Position numbers and translations under genes: made by a program | Assembly (NCBI RefSeq): GCF_025996515.1 | Contig: NZ_BLRH01000001.1 | Span: 53,019-117,018, forward strand | Direction of reading: 5' to 3' | From: Rhizohabitans arisaemae | GTDB lineage: Bacteria; Actinomycetota; Actinomycetes; Streptosporangiales; Streptosporangiaceae | Length of the DNA: 64,000 nucleotides | The notes under the pieces: model-generated | What the model saw: only the letters and a program-made list of their open reading frames with translations | Database searches by the model: none | What the model was told of the DNA's origin: nothing | In this document: positions 16,974 to 23,536 of the stretch, piece by piece | Layout: the number at the start of each line of letters is the position of its first letter | How positions within the stretch are numbered: the first letter of the stretch is position 1

Positions 16974-18065
16974 TCAGGGGCGGCTACGGCCGGGGCGACG
17001 CATCTCCTTGGAGATGATCTTCCACTGGCGTGCCCGCTCGACGGCGAGCCTGGCGTCGGCGCGGCTGGCCATCCAGGCGGCCTCCCTGAGGAGCTTGCGC
17101 CAGCTCTCCAGCCGCCGCGGAGGGATCTCGCCGGAGGCGACGGCGGCCAGGACCGCACAGCCGGGCTCGCTTTCGTGGCCGCAGTCGGCGAACCTGCATC
17201 CCTCGGCGAGCTCGTCGATGTCGGCGAAGACCCGGTCGACCCCGTCGTTGATCGCGTAGAGACCGACCCGTCTGATCCCGGGCGTGTCGATGATGAGTCC
17301 CCCGGAGGGGATCAGGATCATCTCACGCCGGGTCGTGGTGTGCCGTCCCCGCCCGTCACCCGCCCGGATCTGCTGGGTCTCCATCACCTCGGCTCCGGCG
17401 AGCGCGTTCACCAGCGTCGACTTGCCCGCCCCGGACGCGCCGAGCAGCACCGCGGTGGATCCCCGGGTGAGGTATCCGCGGACGAGCTCGACCCCGTCCC
17501 CGGTGAGCGAGCTGAGCCCGTGGACGTCGACCCCGGGCGCCACCGCGGCCACGTCGTCCAGGAGCGCCGGGAGCGCGTCCCCCAGCAGGTCGCCCTTGGA
17601 AATGAGGATCACCGGCCTCGCCCCGCTCTCCCAGGCCAGCGCGAGCAGCCGCTCGACCCGCCCGAGATCCGCGGTGTCCGTGGCGTGCATGGCGGGCTCG
17701 ACCACGAACGCCAGGTCGACGTTCGCCGCGAGCACCTGGCCCTGGGAGTCGCCGGAGAGCCCGCCGCGGGAGTCCCGCCGGACCCCGCCGCGGACCAGCG
17801 TGGTACGCCGGGGCAGGATCTCGGCTATCTCCCGGCGTCCGCCGGGTGAGACGTGCAGGGCGACCCAGTCACCCACGCACACCAGCGAGACCGGGTCCTT
17901 GGCCGCGTCACGCCGTACCCGGGCGCCGAACTCCGCGCGCTGCGGCCCGTCGGCGGTGACGAGTTCGGCGGCGCCCCGATCGACCCGGGAGACCCGGGCC
18001 GGAACGCAGTCCGGAGGGATCGGGAGCGAATCGGTCCAGCCGTAGAAAGAAAGATCGAGCGACAA
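16974..18065 (-). CDS. rsgA: Ribosome small-subunit biogenesis GTPase RsgA
   Basis: 363 residues. An OB-fold region (20-85) is followed by a circularly permuted GTPase: the SKGD G4-like motif at 156-159, then the P-loop GASGAGKS at 209-216, and DTPG (G3) at 260-263. Next come zinc ligands Cys290, Cys295, His297 and Cys303. It is a late 30S maturation checkpoint GTPase. The start is a TTG at 18065 (MSLDLSFYGW is the normal N-terminus; no ATG or GTG lies upstream in frame). The SD GAAGGG is partly inside a hairpin, and a micro-ORF with a perfect SD lies just upstream, so expression may be translationally controlled. Confidence 0.93.
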   Translation of the reverse strand: MSLDLSFYGWTDSLPIPPDCVPARVSRVDRGAAELVTADGPQRAEFGARVRRDAAKDPVSLVCVGDWVALHVSPGGRREIAEILPRRTTLVRGGVRRDSRGGLSGDSQGQVLAANVDLAFVVEPAMHATDTADLGRVERLLALAWESGARPVILISKGDLLGDALPALLDDVAAVAPGVDVHGLSSLTGDGVELVRGYLTRGSTAVLLGASGAGKSTLVNALAGAEVMETQQIRAGDGRGRHTTTRREMILIPSGGLIIDTPGIRRVGLYAINDGVDRVFADIDELAEGCRFADCGHESEPGCAVLAAVASGEIPPRRLESWRKLLREAAWMASRADARLAVERARQWKIISKEMRRPGRSRP

Positions 18066-18069
18066 GGTG

Positions 18070-18096
18070 GAACACCCTTCGGGAAACCGGGTGTTC
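18070..18096 (-). promoter_or_regulatory. Hairpin covering the rsgA ribosome-binding site
   Basis: GAACACCC (18096-18089) pairs with GGGTGTTC (18077-18070) across an 11-nt loop. The second arm includes part of the rsgA SD (GAAGGG). The micro-ORF stop codon is 9 nt before the first arm, so a ribosome ending there could open the hairpin. Confidence 0.55.
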
Positions 18097-18104
18097 GCGA
18101 TATG

Positions 18105-18164
18105 TCACGGTGAGGCGGACACCCGGGAGGACAAGGACGGCGAGCGCGCGAAAGAGACCCGCAT
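18105..18164 (-). CDS. Candidate 19-residue upstream micro-ORF (leader peptide) of rsgA
   Basis: ATG at 18164 to TGA at 18107-18105 encodes MRVSFARSPSLSSRVSASP, which has seven Ser. The SD AGGAGGTG (18178-18171) is a perfect anti-SD match spaced 6 nt from the ATG, the best ribosome-binding site I see in the window. It sits between a good promoter and the rsgA SD hairpin. The peptide has no homologue I recognise, and its function may lie only in being translated. Confidence 0.5.
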   Translation of the reverse strand: MRVSFARSPSLSSRVSASP

Positions 18165-18215
18165 AGTCCTCACCTCCTCAACTCCGGCGTCCCGCGTTCC
18201 GAGAACGTCTGGCGA

Positions 18216-18803
18216 TCACGATAGTCGGCTCCCCACCGCCCGGCAAACGGGTTTTCCCGCGGACTCCCGTCCGCGATGCTCGGCGACCCGCACCCGGTTG
18301 GCGCAGCGCAGGGAGCAGAACCGCCGCCGCCCGTTGCGGGAGACGTCCACGTACACGATCCCGCAGCCGAGCCGGTCACAGCGGCCGAGCCGCGACCCGT
18401 CCTCGCAGACGGCGTGCGCCAGGCCGACGGCCGTGTACGCCTTGACCCGGTCGACGATCGGCTCCCGGGTCCCGGCGTAGTGCAGATGCGGCGGGCGGCC
18501 GTCGTGCCGGGAGATGAAGGGCCGGATCGCGAGGGCGTCGGCGAGCAGCTCGTTGACCAGGTCCACCTGGCGGTCCCGATCGGGCTCCCCGAAGACCGGG
18601 CGGAGCCGTCCGGCCCAGCGACCCAGTTCCACGGCCTCGGCGGCGCCGGCGGTGGCCCGAGGCCCGTAGTCGTGGGCGCGCAGCAGCTCGGTGATCGACG
18701 TGGCGGTGGCCGGCACGGTGTTCACGAGTCCGGCCGCGATCTCGGCGGCCAGTCCCCCGTAATGGTTGAAGTGCACTAGACCATGACAACATCCTTCAAC
18801 CAT
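18216..18803 (-). CDS. CGNR zinc-finger / ABATE-domain protein
   Basis: About 195 residues. An N-terminal helical ABATE-type domain (HFNHYGGLAAEIAAGLVNTV onward) is followed by a treble-clef CGNR zinc finger. Four Cys (about 142, 147, 163, 167) and the signature CANRVRVAEHR replace the canonical CGNRxKxxxxR. The family is assumed to be DNA- or RNA-binding regulators. The start is uncertain: an ATG at 18803 overlaps the divergent ATG of the next gene, and a GTG at 18776 would begin at the conserved HFNHYGG. It diverges from the zinc-ribbon gene across a 10-bp inverted repeat, consistent with autoregulation. Confidence 0.82.
   Translation of the reverse strand: MVEGCCHGLVHFNHYGGLAAEIAAGLVNTVPATATSITELLRAHDYGPRATAGAAEAVELGRWAGRLRPVFGEPDRDRQVDLVNELLADALAIRPFISRHDGRPPHLHYAGTREPIVDRVKAYTAVGLAHAVCEDGSRLGRCDRLGCGIVYVDVSRNGRRRFCSLRCANRVRVAEHRGRESAGKPVCRAVGSRLS
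18218..18246 (-). promoter_or_regulatory. Promoter of the micro-ORF/rsgA unit
   Basis: On the minus strand TTGCCG (18246-18241), a 17-bp spacer and TATCGT (18223-18218) give a good primary-sigma promoter. Transcription should begin near 18211, at the very end of the upstream CGNR gene, leaving about 30 nt before the micro-ORF SD. Confidence 0.6.
18762..18803. promoter_or_regulatory. 10-bp inverted repeat in the divergent CGNR/zinc-ribbon control region
   Basis: ATGGTTGAAG (18762-18771) and CTTCAACCAT (18794-18803) are perfect inverted arms 22 nt apart. The left arm contains a -35-like TTGAAG and the right arm follows a CATCCT that could be the -10 of the plus-strand gene. The geometry suits an operator controlling both genes. 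Confidence 0.5.
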
Positions 18804-18990
18804 GACGATCAACCGCTCCGCGCGGCGGACACCGCGCTGCCCCTCCTGCGGATGGCCGGCGACGTCGCCGGTCTCGACCCATCGAGGTACCGGAGAATGC
18901 GTCGCGTATCAGCGATGCGTCTGCGGTCAATGGCTCGTCATCCAAGCCGGTCGCGTAATCGGCACGGCCGGTGATTCCCAGCTCACCTGA
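18802..18990 (+). CDS. Small zinc-ribbon protein
   Basis: 62 residues with two CxxC-type knuckles, CPSCG near residue 13 and CVCGQWLV near residue 39, separated by a strand-rich VSTHRGTGECVAYQR segment. Such one-ribbon actinobacterial proteins are of unknown function. It has no SD and may be leaderless (CATCCT 6 nt upstream). The ATG overlaps base by base with the alternative ATG of the opposite CGNR gene. A longer plus-strand ORF starting at 18783 is in another frame and has no domain. Confidence 0.68.
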   Translation: MTINRSARRTPRCPSCGWPATSPVSTHRGTGECVAYQRCVCGQWLVIQAGRVIGTAGDSQLT

Positions 18991-19000
18991 TGTCGGTCCC

Positions 19001-19022
19001 GCCGGCGGAGGCACCCGCCGGC
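19001..19022. terminator. Hairpin between zinc-ribbon gene and glyA
   Basis: GCCGGCGG (19001-19008) pairs with CCGCCGGC (19015-19022), with a 6-nt loop. It is placed between two convergent stop codons, so it could act in both directions. Confidence 0.6.
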
Positions 19023-19034
19023 GAGTCCGGAAAC

Positions 19035-20291
19035 CTAGCTCAGGCCCGGTGCCGGGAACCTGGAGGTGAGCTCGGTCACCTCGGAACGGACCCGGTCGAC
19101 CACGGTCTCCACCTCGTCTCCCTTGGCCAGGGCGGTGACGATCTCGTCCATCCAGGCGCCGATCTGCCGCATCTCCGCCTCGCCCATCCCCCGGGAGGTG
19201 ACCGACGGCGTGCCGATCCGGATCCCGGACGGGTCGAACGGCTTGCGGGTGTCATAGGGCACGGAGTTGTAGTTCGTCTCCAGCCCTGCCCGGTCCAGCA
19301 GCTGCGCGGCCGGCTTGCCACCCACGCCCTTGGACGTCAGGTCGATGAGGAGCAGGTGGTTGTCCGTGCCGCCCGAGACGAGGTCGAACCCCCGTGCGAG
19401 CAGCTCCTCGGCGAGGGCCTTGGCGTTCGCCACCACCTGGTGGGCGTACGCCTTGAACTCCTCCGTCGAGGCCTCCTTCAACGCGACCGCGATCGCCGCC
19501 GTCGTGTGGTTGTGCGGGCCGCCCTGCAGGCCGGGGAAGACCGCCTTGTTGAGCGCGGTCGCGTGCTCGTCCGACGACGCCATCAGCATCGCCCCGCGTG
19601 GACCGCGGAGCGTCTTGTGCGTCGTGGTGGAGATCACGTCGGCGTGCCCCACGGGCGAGGGGTGCGCCCCACCCGCGATCAGGCCCGCGATGTGTGCGAT
19701 GTCCGCGGCGAGCACCGCGTCCACCTCACGGGCGATGGCGGCGAAGCCCTCGAAGTCGATCGTGCGGGGGATCGCCGTCCCACCGCAGAAGATCAGCTTC
19801 GGCCGGTGCTCCAGCGCCAGCGCGCGAACCTCGTCCAGGTCGACGCGGCCGGTGTCCCTGCGGACGCCGTACCGGACCGGGGTGAACCACTTGCCGGTGG
19901 CCGAGACCGACCAGCCGTGGGTGAGGTGACCGCCGAACGGCAGGCCCATCCCCATGACCGTGTCCCCCGGCTGCAGGAACGCGAGATAGATCGCGAGGTT
20001 GGCGGGCGAGCCGGAGTACGGCTGCACGTTCGCGTGCGCCACGCCGAACAGCGCCTTGGCCCGCTCCACCGCCAGGGTCTCCACCTGGTCGATGACCTGC
20101 TGGCCCTCGTAGTAGCGCTTACCGGCGTAGCCTTCGGAGTACTTGTTGGTGAGCACCGTGCCGGTGGCCTCGAGAACCGCGCGGGATACGTAGTTCTCCG
20201 AGGCGATCAGCTTGACGGTGCCCGCCTGCCGGCGCTCCTCGGCCTCGACGAGCGCGGCGATCTCAGGGTCGACATTGGCGAGTGAACCCAT
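19035..20291 (-). CDS. glyA: Serine hydroxymethyltransferase
   Basis: 418 residues, full length. It interconverts serine and glycine with tetrahydrofolate, using PLP. The PLP lysine is Lys226 in STTTHKTLRGPRG. The N-terminal LIASENYVS, the YSEGYAGKRYYEG loop and the DNHLLLIDL region are all typical. The ATG at 20291 follows an AGGAGAGG SD by 10 nt; the 15-codon extension above it has no support. A TATCGT box at 20423-20428 would give a leader of about 125 nt. The gene stands alone. Confidence 0.96.
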   Translation of the reverse strand: MGSLANVDPEIAALVEAEERRQAGTVKLIASENYVSRAVLEATGTVLTNKYSEGYAGKRYYEGQQVIDQVETLAVERAKALFGVAHANVQPYSGSPANLAIYLAFLQPGDTVMGMGLPFGGHLTHGWSVSATGKWFTPVRYGVRRDTGRVDLDEVRALALEHRPKLIFCGGTAIPRTIDFEGFAAIAREVDAVLAADIAHIAGLIAGGAHPSPVGHADVISTTTHKTLRGPRGAMLMASSDEHATALNKAVFPGLQGGPHNHTTAAIAVALKEASTEEFKAYAHQVVANAKALAEELLARGFDLVSGGTDNHLLLIDLTSKGVGGKPAAQLLDRAGLETNYNSVPYDTRKPFDPSGIRIGTPSVTSRGMGEAEMRQIGAWMDEIVTALAKGDEVETVVDRVRSEVTELTSRFPAPGLS

Positions 20292-20614
20292 ACTGTGAGT
20301 CCTCTCCTCATCGATGAAGCGTGGACTCAGGCGCACGGCCCACGCGATCTTCGCTCCGATGGGTCACCCCACCTCGGTGACACGGCAGGTATGCCGCGCC
20401 AGCGCCAGCCATGACGTCTCAGACGATAGCGGAACCGCTGTCGGCGAGCGCGTGCAGGCGGCCCGCCCGGACCACTCCGACCTGGGCACGGCCGCGGATC
20501 CCGATCGGCCGGGGGACTTTTCGCTTGCGCGTTAAGTTTAGTCGGCCCGCCATCAGGGAGTAGCCGGGTGTTCTCCGGAATTGAGCGTGCCGGCGGCCGC
20601 CGTACCGGCCCGTG
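20292..20614. other. Long glyA leader/intergenic region
   Basis: About 320 bp between glyA and the BrkB-like gene. A -10-like TATCGT (20428-20423, minus strand) would place roughly 125 nt of transcribed leader before glyA. It contains potential stems around GGCATACCTGCC and TCACCGAGGTGGGGTGA. I could not match it to a known riboswitch class. Confidence 0.4.
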
Positions 20615-21553
20615 TCAACCGGCGTGTCCGTGCTGCTTCGCCAGGGCGCGTGCGCGAGCCGTCCCTTCCACCGGCCACAGCCGGTCGATCTCCGCGTTGA
20701 GCGTCGCGCCGATGAGCACCGCGAGCGCGGTGATGTAGAGCCAGAGCAGCACCGCGATGGGCGCCGCGAGCGAGCCGTAGATCGACAACGGGGTGAACCA
20801 GGCCGCCAGGACCAGGCGCAGCACCGCGGCGCAGGCGATCCAGATGAGGAGTGCGAGGACCGCGCCGGGCAGCTCCCGCCACCACCGCGTCCGCACCGGC
20901 ACGCTGATGTGATAGAGCGAGGTCAGCATGAGAACCGAGCCGATCACGACAACCGGCCAGTAGAGCAGGTCGATGGTCCCCGCGTAGTCGGGGAACCATC
21001 CGGCCATGAGGGTGGGCCCGACCACCAGGACCGGGATGAGGACGATTCCCACCACCAGGGCGACGAGGTAGAGCCCGAACGACATGATCCGGGTGCGGAT
21101 GATCCCCCGGGACTCCCCCAGGCCGTAGGAGACCGAGATCACGTCGATGTAGACGAACAGCGCCCGCGACCCCGACCACAGCGACAGCAGGAACCCCAGG
21201 GAGATCAACGGCACCTGTCCCCCGCGGAGCACGTCGTCCAGGAGCGGCTTCACCACCGAGTCGACGGTGCCTCCGGTGAACAGGGTCTGGGACTGCTCGA
21301 TCACCCAGGCGCGGATGTCGGCGACGGTCGAAGCGCCGAGGATCGAGTTCAGATGGCCGATGGTGCCGATCACCCCCAGCACCAGCGGGGGCAGGGAGAG
21401 CAGCGCGAAGAAGGCGGCCTCGCCCGCCAGCCCGGTCACCCGGAGGTTGAAGGAGGTCACGGTGGTTCCCTTGACCACCCGCCATACGGCGTCCAGGCGC
21501 AGGAGCCTGCGCACGCGCTCCACAGAGCGGCCGGTCTCGCTCAGGGTGGTCAC
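20615..21553 (-). CDS. YihY/BrkB-family inner-membrane protein
   Basis: 312 residues with six predicted membrane helices. Family features include GLAGEAAFFALLSLPPLVLGVIG near the start and the FTPLSIYGSLAAPIAVLLWLYI segment. It was formerly annotated as RNase BN by mistake; the actual function is unknown. GTG start at 21553 with GGGAG 4 nt upstream. The tail after the last helix is short and basic. Confidence 0.9.
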   Translation of the reverse strand: MTTLSETGRSVERVRRLLRLDAVWRVVKGTTVTSFNLRVTGLAGEAAFFALLSLPPLVLGVIGTIGHLNSILGASTVADIRAWVIEQSQTLFTGGTVDSVVKPLLDDVLRGGQVPLISLGFLLSLWSGSRALFVYIDVISVSYGLGESRGIIRTRIMSFGLYLVALVVGIVLIPVLVVGPTLMAGWFPDYAGTIDLLYWPVVVIGSVLMLTSLYHISVPVRTRWWRELPGAVLALLIWIACAAVLRLVLAAWFTPLSIYGSLAAPIAVLLWLYITALAVLIGATLNAEIDRLWPVEGTARARALAKQHGHAG

Positions 21554-21609
21554 AACACTCCCGGGTACTCGCCGATCGCGTTCCGTCTACCCGCGAAACA
21601 CGTGATCGG

Positions 21610-21987
21610 TCATGTGGTCACTGGCACGATTCTCGCGCCCAGCGGTAACAACGAGATGGGGATCAGCTTGAAGTTGGCGATGCCCAGCGGGATCCCGATG
21701 ATCGTGACGCAGAGCGCCACACCAGTGACAACGTGCCCGGCGGCGAGCCAGATTCCCGCGACGATCACCCAGATGACATTGCCGATCACCGACGGTGCCC
21801 CCGCACGGGGGTCTCGCTCGACGGTGTAGCCGAACGGCCACAGGGCGTACCGGGCGATTCTAAACGAGGCGATGCCGAACGGGATCGTGATGATCAGAAT
21901 GCAGCAGACCACCCCGGCGACCACGTAGCCGAGCGCCAGCCAGACACCCGCGAAGACCAACCAGATGATGTTGAGGAGTGTGCGCAT
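21610..21987 (-). CDS. YccF-domain membrane protein
   Basis: 125 residues made of two similar hydrophobic halves (MRTLLNIIWLVFAGVWLALGY and IGNVIWVIVAGIWLAAGHVV), each ending in a TIPFGIA / IIGIPLGIA motif. This is the duplicated YccF (DUF307) arrangement of inner-membrane proteins with unknown function. I start at the ATG at 21987; a TTG at 22005 would add six residues. No SD is apparent. Local GC is lower than in neighbouring genes. Confidence 0.87.
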   Translation of the reverse strand: MRTLLNIIWLVFAGVWLALGYVVAGVVCCILIITIPFGIASFRIARYALWPFGYTVERDPRAGAPSVIGNVIWVIVAGIWLAAGHVVTGVALCVTIIGIPLGIANFKLIPISLLPLGARIVPVTT

Positions 21988-22090
21988 ATCAAGAACAATG
22001 CCCAACTTGCAGGTTTGACGTCCTTATCAATGCAGTGTACGGGCTCCGCCCGTCGGCCCAATGTGGGCTTGACCTGGGAATCGGCGCACA

Positions 22091-22228
22091 ATGGACACTG
22101 TGATCTGCGATCGGTGCAAGGAAGACAGGCACGAGGAGTGCCCGGGGGGAAGCTGGTGCGACTGCCAGCACCGAAAGCTTGACGAGGAACCCCCGGAGCC
22201 ACCGCTCGGCTGGGTCCGGCAGGGCTGA
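22091..22228 (+). CDS. Cys/His-rich microprotein, 45 residues
   Basis: ATG at 22091 to TGA at 22226. The sequence has CDRCKEDRHEECPGGSWCDCQH at residues 6-27: six Cys and two His with zinc-knuckle-like spacing, then an acidic/proline tail. Third-position GC is high and the Cys pattern is not expected by chance. It lies between two minus-strand genes. The function is unknown; it could bind a metal or act as a small adaptor. A GTG at 22100 is an alternative start. Confidence 0.62.
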   Translation: MDTVICDRCKEDRHEECPGGSWCDCQHRKLDEEPPEPPLGWVRQG

Positions 22229-22251
22229 GCGCGGTCCAGCCCTGCTGCGAC

Positions 22252-23103
22252 TCACTTGACCAGACTCGCCAGAATGACGTTGATCCGAGCCTGCCCCGCC
22301 AGCAATTCGTTGGTGTTCTCCTGGACCATCCGCAGAGTCTCCTTCATGCTGGAGGTCGTCTCTTCGAGAGCCCCGGTCCGTTCGGCCAGGTTGTCCACCT
22401 TTGACTCAAGCCGGTCGACCTTGACCTCAAGGTTGTCGACCTTGATCTCAAGGTGGTCCACCTTGGTCTCGACCCGGATGAGACGCTCATCCATCTCCTC
22501 CACCTTGGTCTCGACCCGGATGAGACGGTTGTCCATCTCCTCCACCTTGACCTCAAGGCGGTCGACCTTGGCCTCGACCCGGACGAGACGCTCATCCATC
22601 TCCTCCACCTTGGTCTCGACCCGGATGAGACGCTCATCCATCTCCTCCACCTTGGTCTCGACCCGGATGAGACGGTTGTCCATCTCCTCCACCTTGACCT
22701 CAAGGCGGTCGACCTTGGTCTCCACCCGGACGAGACGGTTGTCCATCTCACCGACCTTGGCGTCCAGCTCGCCGACCTTGACTTCGAGGCGAGCCTGGCC
22801 CTCTTCGAGCCTCCCGACCCGCTGATCGACCTCGTGGACTTGCTTGCTCAGCCCGTGAACCTGGTCGCTCAGGCCGTCCACCTGCTTGCCAAGCCCGTGG
22901 ACCTGCTTTCCCAGGCCGACGACCTCGTGGCCGACTCCGTCGAACCGGCGCCCGAGCCCCTCGAAGTGGTGGCCGATCCCCCGTACCGTCTCCAGGATCT
23001 CCACGGACACGCGGGCGCCCTCCTCGGATTTCTCATGGAGGTAGGTGAATCCCACCTCCAGTAACTGGACCTTCTTGTGCATCTTCTCCACGTCCACGGT
23101 CAC
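22252..23103 (-). CDS. Repeat-built coiled-coil protein
   Basis: 283 residues, almost wholly helical and charged. Residues ~55-90 have heptad-like GLGKQVHGL repeats. From ~95 to 245 there are repeated 14-residue units such as KVEEMDERLIRVET and KVDRLEVKVEEMDN, which are exact multiples of two heptads and give a long continuous coiled coil. There is no signal peptide or membrane segment. The start is a GTG at 23103, 6 nt after AGGAGA. DNA of the repeats is nearly identical (42- and 63-nt periods), so copy number probably varies between strains. It could be a structural or scaffold protein. I recognise no named family. Confidence 0.82.
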   Translation of the reverse strand: MTVDVEKMHKKVQLLEVGFTYLHEKSEEGARVSVEILETVRGIGHHFEGLGRRFDGVGHEVVGLGKQVHGLGKQVDGLSDQVHGLSKQVHEVDQRVGRLEEGQARLEVKVGELDAKVGEMDNRLVRVETKVDRLEVKVEEMDNRLIRVETKVEEMDERLIRVETKVEEMDERLVRVEAKVDRLEVKVEEMDNRLIRVETKVEEMDERLIRVETKVDHLEIKVDNLEVKVDRLESKVDNLAERTGALEETTSSMKETLRMVQENTNELLAGQARINVILASLVK

Positions 23104-23264
23104 GATGTTCTCCTGTTGGATTTCGCCTCAGGCTCTCGGGCCGGGCCGGCCCATGGGGGGGGAGCGCTGAGCGCGTGACCGCACCACTATCCCACCACCC
23201 TCCGACACCTCCGGATTGCGGAGAGTTACAAAATCCCACATTTCGGGCGGACACCCCCCGGGGA

Positions 23265-23293
23265 TTGGAGATTTTCCTACCCCAAGGTATGGT
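23265..23293 (+). promoter_or_regulatory. Promoter of the sulfur-assimilation leader
   Basis: TTGGAG (23265-23270), a 17-bp spacer and TATGGT (23288-23293) lie in an AT-richer patch. TATGGT is 7 nt before the leader-peptide ATG, so the transcript probably starts at that ATG. Confidence 0.55.
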
Positions 23294-23300
23294 TTTCTGT

Positions 23301-23375
23301 ATGCCAGCGGATCCGCTTCTCGTCGTGCGACGCCACGTCGACTTCCTCCGTGTCCGCAGCGCCATCTGTATGTGA
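23301..23375 (+). CDS. Cysteine-type leader peptide of the sulfur-assimilation operon
   Basis: 24 residues ending in RRHVDFLRVRSAICM. It matches the short actinobacterial putative leader peptides with an RRHVDLLRV core and a Cys near the end that precede sulfur genes. A ribosome pausing at the Cys codon (third from last) when charged tRNA-Cys is scarce would alter folding of the downstream RNA. The stop codon lies inside the left arm of an inverted repeat (23371-23380). An in-frame ATG at 23289 would add four residues (MVFC). The sulfite reductase gene begins 161 bp on. Confidence 0.7.
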   Translation: MPADPLLVVRRHVDFLRVRSAICM

Positions 23376-23426
23376 CGCCTTAGCCCTGCTTTTTTCTATG
23401 GGCGCGTGACCACGCCAGGCGTCACA
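23371..23426 (+). promoter_or_regulatory. Attenuator-like inverted repeat and T-run after the leader peptide
   Basis: TGTGACGCCT (23371-23380) pairs perfectly with AGGCGTCACA (23417-23426). A run of six T lies between them. The left arm overlaps the leader stop codon, so translation of the leader would control whether the pair forms. Confidence 0.5.
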
Positions 23427-23536
23427 TTTCCTCATCCCCTTCCGCTCAACGGCGAGCCGACCCAGGGTGTGTCCTGCCTGCATCACGTGTCCCGAACCAC
23501 CGGACCACCATCTTCCGCTTTCGGGAAGGACGCGCC

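Noticed and set aside
20292..20430. Riboswitch (ZTP, THF or SAM type) upstream of glyA
   Set aside because: The leader is long and foldable, but I could not match the conserved core of any known class, so I list it only as an unassigned leader.
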